Source: Calliphora vicina (taxonomy: Eukaryota > Arthropoda > Insecta > Diptera > Calliphoridae). Taken from it: a stretch of 64,000 nucleotides of DNA. This document shows, one piece after another, positions 1 through 12,151 of the stretch; the first letter of the stretch is position 1, and each line of letters starts with the position of its first letter. Where the stretch lies: NCBI RefSeq assembly GCF_958450345.1, contig NC_088784.1, positions 92,123,947-92,187,946 on the forward strand. Reading direction: 5' to 3'. The translations under genes and the position numbers were made by a program. The notes beneath the pieces were generated by a model. The model did no database searches and was not told the DNA's origin. It saw nothing but the letters and a program-made list of their open reading frames with translations.

Positions 1-309
1 GTGTATAATTTTTTTGAAATCGGAACACAAACGCAGAAATAGGATAGGATCACGTTCAGAACTTAAACTCGAGAACACTTCTTCTTTGCGCATGTGAAAT
101 TTGATTCAAACCAATCTAACCATTTAGAAGTTACAGATTTATTTCTCTCTTTTTTTCTATACACTTACGATAAAATCTTACCCCCTATAATTTTGAAGTG
201 TTTTAAGTAGAAAATTTTGTATAAATCAAAATGTAAAACAATCCCACAGCTGCTTGACAACTATTTAATGGAGTCTTCTTAGGATGTCATCTTCTAAAAG
301 TCTAATTAC
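1..309. other. AT-rich DNA, no gene seen
   Basis: I see no coding frame or RNA gene here. A GATCACGTTC motif near 48-58 loosely resembles the recurrent CGCGACAT/ATGTCGCG motif of other parts of the window. Confidence 0.5.
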
Positions 310-462
310 TTATCTGAGTCCAATTTTAATGTACTCTTTGAAATGCAAAGTGAAGTGAATTGGTTGCTTTATACATCCCTGTTAATCTATCGTGAAGTCA
401 ATTGTCACTATAGTGTCTCTTAGTAATCTGGAAAGTAGTCACTTTAAACTTTATTTTATACT
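310..462 (-). repeat. Y-family repeat, partial
   Basis: This stretch matches 6175-6330 over about 80 bp, sharing ATACATCCC, CAATTGTCACT, GTGTCTC, TAGTAATCT and TAGTCACTTTAAA in the same order. It is an internal fragment of the dispersed Y family, whose complete copy is at 4014-4426. No termini are visible. Confidence 0.5.
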
Positions 463-679
463 AAATTTAAGAAAGTAATTATTTTACCCAACATATGTTA
501 TTTATAAGAATTTTAGATGTGACTTAGGATTCCGCTGTAATCATAAGTGTAGTTTGTTTAATATCTTTATTTTCATTTCACTTTAGGAATAAACCATTTG
601 ACTCACTACTAAGTATTTTAGCTGGCTGTATTATCGTAATGGCTCCATTTATCATCGTAAATAAGGATTCGGTGCAATA

Positions 680-872
680 AGCTTCGATTCGTATGGTAAC
701 CAATTTGCATACCTTCGGACGAATCCTGCTGCTTTCAAACATTTTGAAATAACTCATTGATTAGCTCCCAATGATTTTGCTAGCTCCTGCTAAGTTTTAC
801 AACAATCTTCATGGAGTAATGCCATCTGTCACATATTGAAACCAATGTACAGTGAGCTTAGCCAAGGAGTGT
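680..872 (-). pseudogene. mariner transposase relic f, central part
   Basis: On the minus strand this reads as a decayed piece of the same mariner transposase found at 22.6, 26.4, 49, 52.6 and 62 kb. It keeps the helix-turn-helix-side segment resembling ISKCLKAAGF and the following NWLPYE stretch (compare 26560-26630 on the plus strand). The frame is broken. The rest of the gene's 5' end reappears at 1783-1912, so the mariner has been split by about 0.9 kb of X-family sequence. Recognition is by comparison with the other copies in the window. Confidence 0.7.
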
Positions 873-1782
873 TCGAGTTTAAGTTATTAAAATGCCCTAC
901 AAATTCTCCTATGGGGGCTCAAATTAGGGTAAATTACTAATAATATACAAACGATTTCAGAGTAATATCAGTTATGGATACAAAAGTAAACGATTTTCAA
1001 TTAAATAATTAAAAAAATAGTAGATTTTCGAAGTCAGCTTTCCGCCCAAAGAGCATATAACACACAGAGAAATAGATTCGTGATAGTAACCGAATTTGTT
1101 GCCAATCGAATGATTCTATCTTAGTGACCGAATTTTACAGTTGTGACTACAATATTTTGTAAGGGGTAACTAAAGTTTGGTTGCCTCAACTGAAATTCTT
1201 CTTTATCAACTGACTTTCTGTTGTTAGAACTGAAAAATTCTATGTGTGCAACCGAATTGGCAACAAATTCGGTTGCTATCACGAATCTGTTTTCTCTGTA
1301 CAGTTTTATGTTTTTTTGTAAGGCATCCTTACGGAGAACATTTTGGTGTAAAAAACATGTCCTACTTTACGAATATGTCGCCCCAACGTACAACGGAAAA
1401 TGACTTATTTTTTATCAAAAATTTGAGCCACATGTTCTAAAATCCCAAAGTTGGGATCAGAAGGCGGAATGCAGATTTTTAAACTCTAATGTGTACTCTA
1501 TTTATCCCCAAAGTATTTTCCCAGCCTCGAACAAAATGTGACGCCCATTTACAAAATTGTAAAAAATAACATTTTTGGAATATTCGATTCAATTTTTAGG
1601 AATTGCGAGGTTCCCTTTGTCTTTCTGACCAGTTTTTTCACACTTAAATTTAATAAACGTTGAAAAATTCATTGAGTTTTGTTAATAAATAAAGATTTTA
1701 TTAAATTAACTTTATCTCGATCGGACAAAGCGTTTAGAAATGACAGATTTATTTCCAAAAAATTTTGATTCTGCCCCACTGT
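873..1782. mobile_element. X-family element, copy 1
   Basis: This copy shares blocks with 43266-44560: the segment AGCCAAGGAGTG followed by GAGTTTAAGTT near 860-890, and a block near 1440-1560 with GGGATCAGAA and CTATTTATCCCCAAAGTA. Its right end (TTTTGATTCTGCCCCACTGT) is the inverse of the left end of copy 2 (ACAGTAGGGCGGAATCAAAA), so the family appears to have inverted termini. It interrupts mariner f and itself carries the M1 MITE at 1062-1300. Superfamily is not determined. Confidence 0.55.
1062..1300. mobile_element. M1 MITE, copy A
   Basis: About 240 bp with terminal inverted repeats of roughly 40 bp: ACAGAGAAATAGATTCG on the left against ACAGAGAAAACAGATTCG on the reverse strand of the right end, continuing through CAACCGAATTTGTTGCC. 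A second full copy lies at 61534-61774 and a fragment at about 28262-28425. No coding capacity. The ORFs predicted at 1221-1440 are incidental to this element. Confidence 0.8.
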
Positions 1783-1912
1783 ACAATTAGCAATGCTTCA
1801 GCGGCACTTTTTTTCAAATTAAAAAAGTAAAGCAAAACTTACCGAATATGTTTTATTAGCACAAAATTCGACATTTTCGAAAAATAATGTTTAATAACTA
1901 AGTGAGAACAAA
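1783..1912 (-). pseudogene. mariner transposase relic f, 5' part
   Basis: On the minus strand this matches the start region of the mariner at 52647-54760: the untranslated stretch before the ATG and the FKLRKSAAEAH-like segment just after it. Together with 680-872 it makes one broken mariner on the minus strand. Confidence 0.65.
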
Positions 1913-2094
1913 TGACAGATATGTTCCCTTCAAAATGACATATAAGTTATTTTATATTAGGGGATTGTTATTCTACTCACTATAATAATCGTTGTAAAGT
2001 GTCACTATGATTTGAAGGACAGGCTAGTATTATTAACACGTATTGTTACGTGTTTACCTTTTAAATATGGTGGTTTATTTATTTAGCATAAACC

Positions 2095-2480
2095 GTATTC
2101 TTTTAATTGCAAATAAAAGCGTTTAGTATTTTAAAAATTGCAACAAATCTTTATTTATTTTAATTTACACAACAATTTAAATATTCACACTCTTTTAATA
2201 CACACAGTCATATTGCACACTGGTAATACAGTTGATGTTAAGTCTAACAGCACCAAAAATACACTTAATCTATACAATTTTCTCTTAATATTTATATACA
2301 CAATGACATCTTCTAGTAGTTTTGTGAATTATCCATCTAACGGACAAAACTAGAATGTTCTATTTCTACAAACAATATTAATAACAGCATGTTATCAACA
2401 TTGTTGATAAATAGAAGTGTTGAGCAATGGAAATGTTTATAAACATGATGAATGTTGCAAGCTATCATTTAAAACCATTA
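2095..2480 (-). repeat. LTR-like repeat L, copy 1
   Basis: On the minus strand this shows, in order, TAGAAGATGTCATTGTG, a TATATAAATA box, a TTAACATCAACTGTATTACC block and an AATAAATAAAG poly(A)-signal-like stretch. The same order occurs at 3145-3400, 30720-31480 and 54790-55850. The arrangement resembles a long terminal repeat (promoter then polyadenylation signal) from an LTR retrotransposon, but no internal gene, primer-binding site or TG...CA ends were established. The LTR call is an inference. Confidence 0.45.
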
Positions 2481-3144
2481 ACTTCAAATTATTAAATATC
2501 GGCACAGTCAACCAGAACTAAACACAGCCGATTATATCATTCCAATTTATTTCTATAAACTTATTGACCTTACCACGTTTATTTTTTTCATAGTTTTCTT
2601 TTGTATTTGTATGAAATGAAGTCGCAAATAGAGATCTTAAATCTACGTTAATACGTTACTTTAGCAATTTGTTAGATAAATACAGATATCAGTAAATATA
2701 AAGGACAAAGAACTCTGCAAAAGTATTGCTATTATGAAAAGGATAAACAATGTAACAATGTAAAGGAAATTGTTGTTTTACTAGATGACATAAAGGGTAT
2801 TATAATTGAAATAATTGTATAAAAACAACTAAAAACAAACAATAAAAGTATTGTTTGTAATGCAAGTGATTAATAAGAGATAAAAATACTAAAGAAGAAT
2901 ATCTGTTAATTAAACGTATATAGATTACAAAGAGGCGGTCTGGTAGCTAGCTACCTTATATTCCAACTAACTAGTTACTTGACTAGGAAGCTATTTGATC
3001 CCAAATAAGTAGTTTAAAAAACATATTCTAATTCTAAAGCCACATAGACTGTTATTAGTAATTGACTGATTCTCAGGAAACTCAAGTATTAGTTTCTTAT
3101 CAGCAAACTATTCTCCTAATTATATCGTATGATTATCGACTAAT
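2481..3144. other. AT-rich DNA with Y-like patch
   Basis: No gene seen. Around 2935-3000 there is a patch rich in CTAGCTA and AACTAGTTAC like the sub-terminal part of Y1 (4070-4110), suggesting a decayed Y element. Confidence 0.35.
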
Positions 3145-3400
3145 ATTCTAGTTTTTTTCTGTTGGATACTTCATGGAACTACTAGAAGATGGCACTGTGT
3201 ATATAAATATTAACTGCGAGTTCAATTGCAGTCAGTATATTGTAGGCGCTGTTAGAGTTAACATCAACTGTATTACCCATTTTTAAAGTGTGTTTATTAA
3301 AAGAAAGTGACTTTATAAATTCATGTGATAATTGAAATAAAGAGTTGTAATTTGCAAAAGCGCATTCAGTTTTTACTGATAATATCTTCTGTGAATAATT
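3145..3400 (+). repeat. LTR-like repeat L, copy 2
   Basis: Contains TAGAAGATGGCACTGTG, then TATATAAATA, then a TCAGT initiator-like motif about 35 bp downstream (GCAGTCAGTATATTG), TTAACATCAACTGTATTACC and AAATAAAG. The TATA box plus TCAGT spacing is what an arthropod core promoter would look like. Orientation is opposite to copy 1, 0.7 kb away. I infer a solo-LTR fragment. Confidence 0.45.
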
Positions 3401-4013
3401 ACGATCATTTAGTTATTAAAATCGTTGCTTAGAAATAGTACTTGTGTTAAGTACTTCACTGACATCACTTTGTTAAGAATAACTCCTGTTTTTCCCCAGA
3501 TTTATATGACATTTATTTGCAAACTAATTCCTCCACATTTGTTATACTTTAAAGTTAAATTTCCTTAAGCCTTTTAAGTTGAAACCAAAAAAACAATTCT
3601 AAACTAACATTTAATTTGCCACATCTGTCGCTTTCTGTCAAAAATATTTAACTTTTCATATAGGCCAACAACAAACAGATACAGATAACAAAAGACAAAC
3701 AAATGAAATCCTTTAAAAGATAACAAAAAACAAATAAAAAAATATATATTCTTGTAATGTAATCTGCTACCAATTGTAGTAATACAGTTGTTCTGCATAC
3801 AGCTTTATGGTTGAGACATAAATTATAGCGACCTACACTTAAGTCGGCGGCAACATTTCACCACATCATTTATTAAGTGTCAGCTGTACTGACAATTCCA
3901 ATTGGGGCGGGTGTAAAACGGAAACAGCAAATAGAAATACGAGAACATATATGAAATTGTGTGGGAATATCTTGTAGAAATATGTATGTGTGTGTGTCAA
4001 CGGATGTCCTAGC
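3401..4013. other. AT-rich DNA, no gene seen
   Basis: A 64-codon minus-strand frame at 3604-3798 is low-complexity and has no recognisable domain. A short (TG)n tract sits near 3985. Nothing else is supported. Confidence 0.4.
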
Positions 4014-4426
4014 ACCCAGCAGTTCTAGGAGACTGTCCCGAACTATTGATTTACTATCATTTACGGCGACAGCTAGTTACATAACTAGCTACGTGGCTAG
4101 TTATTTTAGAAAATAAACTGCATGAGAATTATATAACCACAATTTGTATAAAACCAATTTGTACGAATTAATCACAAAAAAGTGGAATACAAAATAAATG
4201 TACACTCTAGATTACTTAGAGACAGTGATGATTCTCTTCGCGCTTTCTCGATGTAGAAAGTAATCAATTGACCTCTCTCCGCACTACAAAGAGCACATAG
4301 GTGTCAAATGACCCAAAATAAATGAATTGGAGTCAGTCAAGTAAACAGACATGTTATGACTATTTGCTGAATAGCTGGGCACCTTGGATACTCGCATGTT
4401 AAGATAGTCACCCAGAACTGCTGGGT
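4014..4426. mobile_element. Y-family MITE, complete copy Y1
   Basis: 413 bp bounded by inverted repeats ACCCAGCAGTTCTAGG (4014-4029) and CCCAGAACTGCTGGGT (4411-4426). It has no coding capacity. Sub-terminal CTAGTTACATAACTAGCTA is itself palindromic. Related copies: 54994-55642, 11493-11773, 6060-9475 (interrupted) and 310-462 (partial). No clear target duplication was found, so the superfamily is open. Confidence 0.75.
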
Positions 4427-5389
4427 TGTAAGTATTTAATGGGTAATATTTCGTGTTTTATGTGTACAAGTGTAAATAAAGGTGTTCGTTTGGTTTTATA
4501 TTTGTTTAATTTTTACTGTCACGTGTTAACAATAAAAAGGGAAATAAAATACATTTAGTATACACCCAAAAAAACTTGTCAATGCTGTCTAAACAATTAA
4601 CATTAACACTGTACTTTTCTTCATTGTATTGATTTATGATTTGCAGACGTTTACTTTACAGAAAATTTACTTTCTAGTGCAATACTTACTAGAGCCTAAA
4701 TTAAATTATTTTTGAAAACATCAAAGTTGTAGAGTAGTAGAGGTTTAAAAATGAAAGTTCAAAAATTTTCACATGTCTTCTTTCCATCTTTCTTCAATTC
4801 CATCCACTGTCTCTATCCCAACCTTTTTCATACTGTCCCGTTCCTACATATATGTAAAATAATGATTAAAAGTACGCGAACGTGACATTCGTATGCATTT
4901 AAAAATAGAAGCTTAACAACTTTGTGTTCGTGTTTCCATTTTTCGATAGCATTTTGTTTTGTTCAAAATTGAGTTTTGTAGTTTTCAATATGTTACCAAC
5001 AAAAAGGGGATCATGAAAGCTACAAATAAATAGAATTTGTTTTAGACTATATCTAGAAAAATGCAAAACTCTACAAACATAATTTTTTAAATCGTTTTTT
5101 TATTAGTTTTTTTTTAGTATGATCTAAGAAGCGGATTTATAAAGGAATATATTTTTCCGTCACGTTTGTAATCAGGATAAGTTTAAGTAACTTCAAAAAA
5201 AGCTTCTTTATTATTATTTATTTATTAGCTAGAGCTATTTCTATATACATAGAACTTCAATACCTTCAACTCTTAAACTAAGCCAAGGTATAAACTTGGT
5301 ATCAAAAACGCGACAAAACATATAAATCATTTTGACAAAATTTAGAAAAATGCAAAAATCTGAACATTCAATTAAAGTCTCAGGTCTTT
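4427..5389. other. AT-rich DNA, no gene seen
   Basis: Contains GAACGTGACATTCG (about 4878) and TTTTTCCGTCACGTTTGTAAT (about 5152), which recur at 46588 and 48925 and mark ends of an unidentified dispersed repeat. No coding frame is convincing. Confidence 0.4.
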
Positions 5390-5770
5390 AGCAGCAATTA
5401 TAACCGGTCACTGTCACAATTAGAGTCTTCATCGGAAAATAGAATAGTTGCATACAGAACTTTTGTAGGATGTGCGAGGATATTGAGGATCTAGAAACAG
5501 TAGGATACATCTTGTGTAACTGACCTATATTACAGGCACTCAGACTAAATGGCTTGTGGATAGACTACACGATGAATTAGGGGATAATGCTGGATACGAT
5601 CTAGGCAATTTACTAGTCATTATCAGTCGAATAAGTTCGTTTTCATTTTACCCAACTTCTTTCCTTCATTTAATTTCTTCCCTTCACAACTAGGTCTTTT
5701 TCAGAAGGATATTGCAATGGATCCCATGGGTAAACAGCACTTCTAATCGAATCTAATTCCAACAAAACTT
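5390..5770 (+). pseudogene. possible 3' remnant of a non-LTR retrotransposon
   Basis: Around 5465-5530 a cysteine/histidine-like pattern can be read (CRMCEDIEDLETVGYILCN), reminiscent of the C-terminal CxxC...H...C motif that follows reverse transcriptase in Jockey/R1-type elements. It is followed by a pyrimidine-rich tail and CAATGGATCCCATGGG. Frames are broken and no catalytic motif is left, so this is a weak call. Confidence 0.3.
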
Positions 5771-6550
5771 GTTATATAGTCATCAATAGGGGGCGGATTT
5801 TCATGCATTTATTATTGTAAAATATGCGCCTAAAATATGCTTCATAAAAATAAAAATATAACCTAAAAACTTAAAATATATGCGCTTATATTTCAGTACA
5901 TAAACATAAAGTAATGATTCGCGCAATGTCCAAAAAATACACAACAGTGTTCCCAACAGTTAGGACTCTTTAAATTATACCAGGAATTAAATAGCTATAT
6001 TTTTAAAATTATAATTGTTCTTCTGAAAAAACGTTAAATATATATTAATTAATCTTGGTATGAATGAATGTCAGTATATTGATAGTGATGTAAAGTAGCA
6101 TCCAACCTTAATTTTGATCTCAGTTAAGCAAGTAGTAAATGTTTCCCTTATAGACAGTAATTGTCACTAATGTCTGATCACTTGGCTGACTCCAATTTAT
6201 ATATTTTGGGTAATTTTTTATGTGCTATTACATTATACATCCCATGTTATCTAGCGTAAAGACAATTGTCACTTAAGTGTCTCTAAGTAATCTATAGTGT
6301 AGTCACTTTAAATTGTGTACTGCATTTGTCTCTAAGTTATCCAAAAGGGTCAATTAATCCCCAGCTTACGATATGCTAGTCACGTAGCTAGTAGGGTGAT
6401 CGGCCCGGTTTGTAATAACCGGTTATAACCTGTTTTTTTTGTTTATGGCGGTTTCTGTTTTTTTGAAAAACTCATATTTCGAATATCGAAGAAACCGGGT
6501 TATTTTCCTCGAATAGCCGGTTTTTCTATAAGTGTGTTTTTATGAGTATA

Positions 6551-6677
6551 AGGGCCATTATTACAACTTGCCTTTAAGTTCTCTATAGTAAAAGTTAACT
6601 TTAAGCATTAGAAATAGGTACACTTAAAGTTAACTTTTACTATTGGGAGCTTAAAGGCAAGTTGTAATAATTGTCCT
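6551..6677. mobile_element. TA-flanked palindromic MITE
   Basis: 127 bp that is nearly one hairpin: arms of about 55 bp starting AGGGCCATTATTACAACTTG and ending in its near-exact inverse, with a loop of about 17 bp. TA flanks both sides (6549-6550 and 6678-6679), as for Tc1/mariner-type MITEs. The arms are well conserved, suggesting a recent insertion relative to the host hAT. Confidence 0.8.
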
Positions 6678-8175
6678 TAGTGTATTAAAAACTTTAACTT
6701 GTTACGCGCTGGTTTCATTTATAATAATAAAAAAATTGAAAAGTTATGAAAGAAGAAAGGTTCAGTGGCATGAAAGTCTGTGTCCGGCTAACTCTAAACA
6801 TAGTAGTGGTGGTTCTCAACCCATTTCATTCTGCGCGTAAGCATATAACCTTCTCCCCATGCCAATAAGTAAAAACTACCAAAGAGAAGGCAAAAAAATA
6901 AAATATAATGCAAGGTATCAAATAAATAAGTCATGGCAAGATCTGCACCATGTAGGGTATACGTGTTCCCTCCCTTGTCTTACACCTTGACAACTAAAAT
7001 ACCCTGAGTTTGCTGAAGTTGTCCCTAAAAAATACATGACCTAATACATTACGCAAAATAACTCATTGTAGTTGTTATTTCCCAAAAATTAAACTAGTGA
7101 GATTTCATATTTACAAATTAAACTCAATGAGAAATTTATTGATCAAAACAAATAAAGTAATAAGAGAAAATAAAAATAAGGAGAAAAAAAAATGCATTTA
7201 ATTCAAAAATGTTTACATATTTAAGTATAGAGTGCCGAAAGCTTACTAAAATAGATAATGAACAAAATTAAACAACTAGTAATTAAAATATTTTGTATAG
7301 GCAAATGAGAAAATGGAAAGGGGACAAAATAGAATCGGACAGGACTGGACTGAATTAGAATACCTACATATGTATATAAATTAAATTATGAATGATATTA
7401 CTTACAAAATTTTATGTTTTTGTATACTGATGTTTCGTTTTATATTGTTCCGATTGGTGGGCCCATCAATGCTGGAATATATGTGACGTGATGAATGTGT
7501 TGTTGAAGTTTTAGAAATTTTGTAAATAATTCATATTGTAGTGTAGACTAGATACTAATTAAACTCATAAAAATAATTTAGTTAAAATGTAACAATATAT
7601 ACGTATTTATAACTAACCTTTGTTCAGTATAATATTTTACATCATTTTTTTATTTTAAATATAATAGATAATTGAATAGTAACAAATGAATTAAAGGTAA
7701 TAGGAATGATATATATAAATTTAAGTAATAATATATAAGAAAATAGTAAATACGAACAACTTTGAGTGTATTTGAATATTTCTTGCAATTTTTTAAAAAA
7801 AAAAAGTTTAAGTATTTTACAAATTTAAATTACTTTTTCTTCAAAAAAAAAATGAATATTAGCATTATTATCAAAATTATGTAAAAAAAAAAATTGATTT
7901 TGTAGTAAAATTCAGATAATATAATTCAATTTTAATTAAAATATTTGTATTACATTGTAAAGAAATATACATAATAAGGATATAATTTTAAATAACAAGA
8001 AATTAATATAATTCTTTTCAAAAAAAAAAACAATTTATCATAAAATTCAAATTTATTAATTAATCAGTTGACAGAAATTATATGTTAACTGTTAAAAGAA
8101 ATATAATTTTAAGCAAAATCTGACTTAATAGCTGTGTAATATACTTAGTCTTATATAGTATGAATTATAACTCGA

Positions 8176-8330
8176 GTGTTGTAAATTTTGAGGTTAGACT
8201 CAAAACGTGCTCCGATATTACAATGTTATCTGAAGACGACTAGATTACGTGATTTTACCACGAATGGTGTAAAATTTGAGGTTAGGCCCAAAACGTGCTC
8301 CGATATTACTGAGTTATCTGAAGACCACAG
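8176..8330. repeat. 89-bp direct duplication
   Basis: Two copies, 89 bp apart, share GAGGTTAG, CAAAACGTGCTCCGATATTA and GTTATCTGAAGAC. It lies in the middle of the 3-kb hAT. No function is apparent. Confidence 0.7.
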
Positions 8331-10035
8331 CGAAACCAAAAATTTATAGTCTCAAATCCAGGTCAGAGACAAACAAGCCTTTGCTTGTATAAATGAATAT
8401 TGATGTCTTTTTTTTGTTGTTTAAAGATTTGCAAAATTAAAGAAGCAACTTTTATTTGAATTTAATTTAATTTTAAATGAAATAATTTTGGGTTTTTTCC
8501 ACTATTAACCACAATTAATATTTAATATTAAAATATTGACGATTATCTTTACTTCACAACTGCCTAATTGCAAGTGATCGTTTTAAGATTATCAAATAGA
8601 AAGCGTTAGGTTATTCAGAAAAGCTTGTTATAATTATGTAGCAAAAATTAATGAATGTAAAAGAAATAGACTAATTATTCTTTCACATAATTACAAGATA
8701 AATTGTTTGTCTATTTGCAAAAGGGAGACAAAAGATATTAATAAACACGAGATTGACAATGATATCAAAAGCTGAGAGCATGAAAGGTTATTGTATGTAC
8801 AATCAAACATACTAATACACAGTGTATATGGATAAGGTTATCTAAACAAAATATATCGCATGCTATATGTTTGGGAATGTATACTAATAATAATTGATAC
8901 TTTAATAAATAAAAATTTAATTAAGTAAAATAAATCATTACAAACTTTAAAAAATCGATATACTCCAATGCATTTAAACTGTGTTTTACTCATAAGAGAT
9001 TATTTTAGCCTTCATAATGGGTTAAAATTTACAGACGTTAACGATCTTCGGGTCAAATTGGATCCAAATAGAAAATGTATATTTTTTTTGACAATTTTTT
9101 TTAAAAAACCTAACGTAGTTTTTGACATTTGAAATTTAATAAAAGTCATAAAATATCAAAAATATCAACCACTCACTTTTAGAAAAAATTCAATTTTAAT
9201 TTCAAAATGCGTCAAATTTGACCCGAAGACCTTGAGGCTTATTTTTTTGTTATAAGAATACTTTTTTCTTTTATTACGTTTTTTCATGAATAACCGGTTA
9301 TTATTTAAAAACCGAAACCGGTTTATATTAAATTCCAATTTTTCGAAGAAACAGAAAACCGGTTTCTAAAAAATGTCGAAGAATCGATCACCCTAGTAGC
9401 TAGTTATGTAACCGGTTGTCACCCTAAATGATAGGAAAATCACTAGTTCAGGACAGTATCCTAGAACTGCTGGGAAATGACTTTAAGGAGCGGTAACTGT
9501 GTATGTGGAGTTAAAAAATCTCTTATTAATCGGAATTGCAATGAAAACAATGTTTTCGATACATTTAATGAATTTTTGATACTTAGAAAAAAAAATCTAA
9601 ACTTTTTTGAAGCAAAATATTTGAAATGATAATTGTCAACTGCTGATAGAGAAATGAAGAACTTAATGCCAGTTTCTCGATGTCGAAATAAGTAAGTCTA
9701 TAACATTCAATGTTATTTCTATAACAAAGTCGACAAAAAACTTTTTGTCCAGACAATATATTGCCCATTGTCGACAAAAAATTATATTTTTATTAAAAAC
9801 TTAGATAATATATGCATATAAATATGCATTTTGAAGTAAAATATAACAAAATATGCATTATCAATAAAATATGCAAAAATATGCGCTAAAAAATCGATGC
9901 CATTTTACACCAAAATGTGCGATTCGTATAGATGATTGGTCTACATTGTATTTGGACGTTCGAGAAAAAACATGCATTTGCATATAAATCCGCCCCCTAG
10001 TCATCAATAATTTTAACTTTTTAAAGAAATTTTAA

Positions 10036-10187
10036 AGAAAGACATTAGTGGAAATCACTCTTCGTTGCAAACTACTATGTATTGCAATACCACAACAACA
10101 AAATATAGCACTTATCCTAGGTTTGCAATGTATGGAGGGTTTGCAGGGTAGTTTGCAACAAAGAGTGATTTCCGCTAATGTCTTTCT
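10036..10187. mobile_element. TTAA-flanked palindromic MITE
   Basis: Arms of about 45 bp (AGAAAGACATTAGTGGAAAT ... inverse) differ at about two positions. Both sides carry TTAA (10032-10035 and 10188-10191), the target preferred by piggyBac transposases. It sits just outside element Z. Confidence 0.75.
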
Positions 10188-10192
10188 TTAAA

Positions 10193-11492
10193 ATGTCTCC
10201 AATGTTTTCTTGCAGTCCAATATAATGCTCAAACTTCTTTATTTCTTCAATCCCTCAACTGTTTCTGTGGTATAAATCTTTAATTTTTCAGCAGCTTGCT
10301 ACTTGTTTTATGCAATTTCTATAGCTTTTCACAGCGTCTTCTCTGCTGCTTTATCGCAATATTTTTTATACTTTTGTGTATCAATTCCAGCTTTTGACAC
10401 AAGAACGTGACATAAGAACATGAACATAATAAAATTTTTTAATCAGTGGTTTTCATAGTTTTTTTATTAACATTTAAATTGTCGATATATTACTAGGTTT
10501 CAAGCATCTTCCCAGGATTTTGATTTAATTCGGCTAGATTTCACTTCACCTGTGCATGGTACCTAAATCATTTGTTACCCAAATATTTGAATTTAATTTT
10601 ATGACTGAAATTTTCGAGTGTTTATTTAGTTGTTCAACCAAAAATAATATTAAAAAAGACGTTCTTTTTAATGTTCCTATCTAAATTTATATAATGAGTT
10701 TATATAATATTTCACAATAATGGCTATGGTTCAAATTGATCGCAAATTTTTAATGTCTATTGTCTGAAGGCAAAATTACTTACAGTTCCTGTGGAAAATT
10801 AACTGTTTTTTGGCCCTAATTTATAAAAGTTAACTGTGTTACTTTCTTTATTCAATTTTATATACATAAACCTGCATAAATATACTAGAGATTAGAATTG
10901 TAATTTGCATTCTGGTATTAGATGTGTTATAAATTTACAATAAACAATTATAACAATCATGTTGAAGATAACAATTTTCATACTAAACTTTTCAAGTTTC
11001 AGTTTTTTGTTATTATCATAAGGTACAGAATACAAGGGTTGATTTTGCTTTTGTCAATATTTTACGATAAATATTGATGCATAAATTTGTATCCTAACAG
11101 CATTTTTGTTTATCTTTTTGTATTTTTTTTTAAATACTTTTACATACCCAAACTATTCCCACTGTGCTCCATGCAATTCCACAAAACTAATTAATCTTAT
11201 TCTAACAGTAGATCTATAGTATAGATCCATTTTAATAATAATAAAATGTTTGGTTTCTAATTTATTGATGCCAGAAAAACGTCATTCATTTTCTTCTTTT
11301 GTATTATTTCCTTAAAAACGTATTGAATATTTATTTAAAATTTGTAAAATTGTACGCTAATAAATAATATTAAACTCTGGATGTAATACAAACTCAAAAC
11401 TTGTATAAATCATATGGTTATCATCGCTACTAAAAAAATAACTTAAACATCATCAATTGTACATGCAGCTTGAGGGCAAAAGTATGAAATCA
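10193..11492. other. AT-rich DNA, no gene seen
   Basis: No coding frame, RNA gene or bounded repeat is recognisable. AAGAACGTGACATAAGAACATG near 10402 is one more occurrence of the dispersed GAACGYGACAT motif. Confidence 0.4.
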
Positions 11493-11773
11493 ACCCAGCA
11501 GTTTTTGAAGTAGTCAATGTATCCCAAAGAATTATATATGTTGGGTTCAAAGAATAAATAATTGTTTACTTTATACATAACAGAGTAAACTAGAGGATAG
11601 TCAAATATCTGTTAGGATCTTTATGTAATCTGGAGTCACTTTGTACTTTTTTGTACAGAACTTAGGTATGTCGTTTTTATACCCACCAGAAGTGGGTAAA
11701 TAAAGTCAATTGTCACTTAGTTGGTGGCTTGATTTATTCATTGCTGCCGTACATTGGTTACAGAACTACTGGG
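11493..11773. mobile_element. Y-family MITE, copy Y4
   Basis: Bounded by ACCCAGCAGTTTTTG (left) and CAGAACTACTGGG (right), decayed versions of the Y1 ends. It retains the CAATTGTCACTTAG block. ACCCACCAGAAGTGGGT near 11680 is a short internal palindrome. Confidence 0.6.
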
Positions 11774-12101
11774 AAAATTTGCAAACTAATACACACATAC
11801 TTATCCACTTAGTGGATACAAAAACCAAACTACCGGATGAGCAGACTGTGTTATAGTTGCTGGTATATTGACGTTTAGGTAACCTTCTGTTTTGGTAGTG
11901 TTAATGTACCTCTCTTTGACAGTACTTTTCAATGCTAACGAATTACCAGACTGACTACTGTATATATATTTGAAGAAAATTTGTCATTTATAATGCAAAG
12001 AAAAGTATATTGGATACTTTACACATCCTAGGTAATCAAGAGAATTGTCAATTGTTTATTGTGAAGCTAAAATATCCTAACAAAATGAATTATGTTAATA
12101 G
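11774..12101. other. AT-rich DNA with a Y-like patch
   Basis: Around 11997-12060 the order ACTTTACACATCC, AGGTAATCAAG, AATTGTCAATTG echoes the Y family interior. Otherwise nothing is recognised. Confidence 0.35.
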
Positions 12102-12151
12102 GAACAAGTAAGAGTGGTGTATTCGACTGTGCCGGATCAAAGTATAATCTT

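Larger units (their letters stand above)
6392..9395. mobile_element. 3-kb hAT element with perfect 8-bp TSD
   Basis: Inverted ends TAGGGTGATCG / CGATCACCCTA are flanked by the identical 8-mer GTAGCTAG (6384-6391 and 9396-9403). About 3,004 bp is the size of an autonomous hAT, but I find no recognisable transposase; the interior is very AT-rich and stop-ridden. Sub-terminal AACCGG/CCGGTT motifs cluster at both ends (6400-6525 and 9290-9365). It carries a TA-flanked MITE at 6551-6677. Confidence 0.85.
6060..9475 (-). mobile_element. Y-family element Y3, split by a hAT
   Basis: The right end (CCTAGAACTGCTGGG near 9460-9474) is the inverse of the Y1 left end, and the sequence continues inward through TAGTTATGTAACCGGTTGTC, is broken by the hAT at 6392-9395, then resumes as CACGTAGCTAG and the GTCACTTAAGTGTCTCTAAG block. 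The far end near 6060 is approximate because the terminal repeat is not obvious there. Confidence 0.65.
5787..9999. mobile_element. hAT-type element Z with perfect 8-bp TSD
   Basis: Ends TAGGGGGCGGATTT (left) and AAATCCGCCCCCTA (right) are inverted repeats, flanked on both sides by the identical 8-mer GTCATCAA (5779-5786 and 10000-10007). TAGGG-type ends with an 8-bp duplication are the hallmark of hAT elements. Sub-terminal DNA (5800-5950 and 9800-9900) carries several AAATATGC motifs. It is non-autonomous and has been enlarged by Y3, which in turn holds the 3-kb hAT. No transposase was recognised. Confidence 0.85.
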
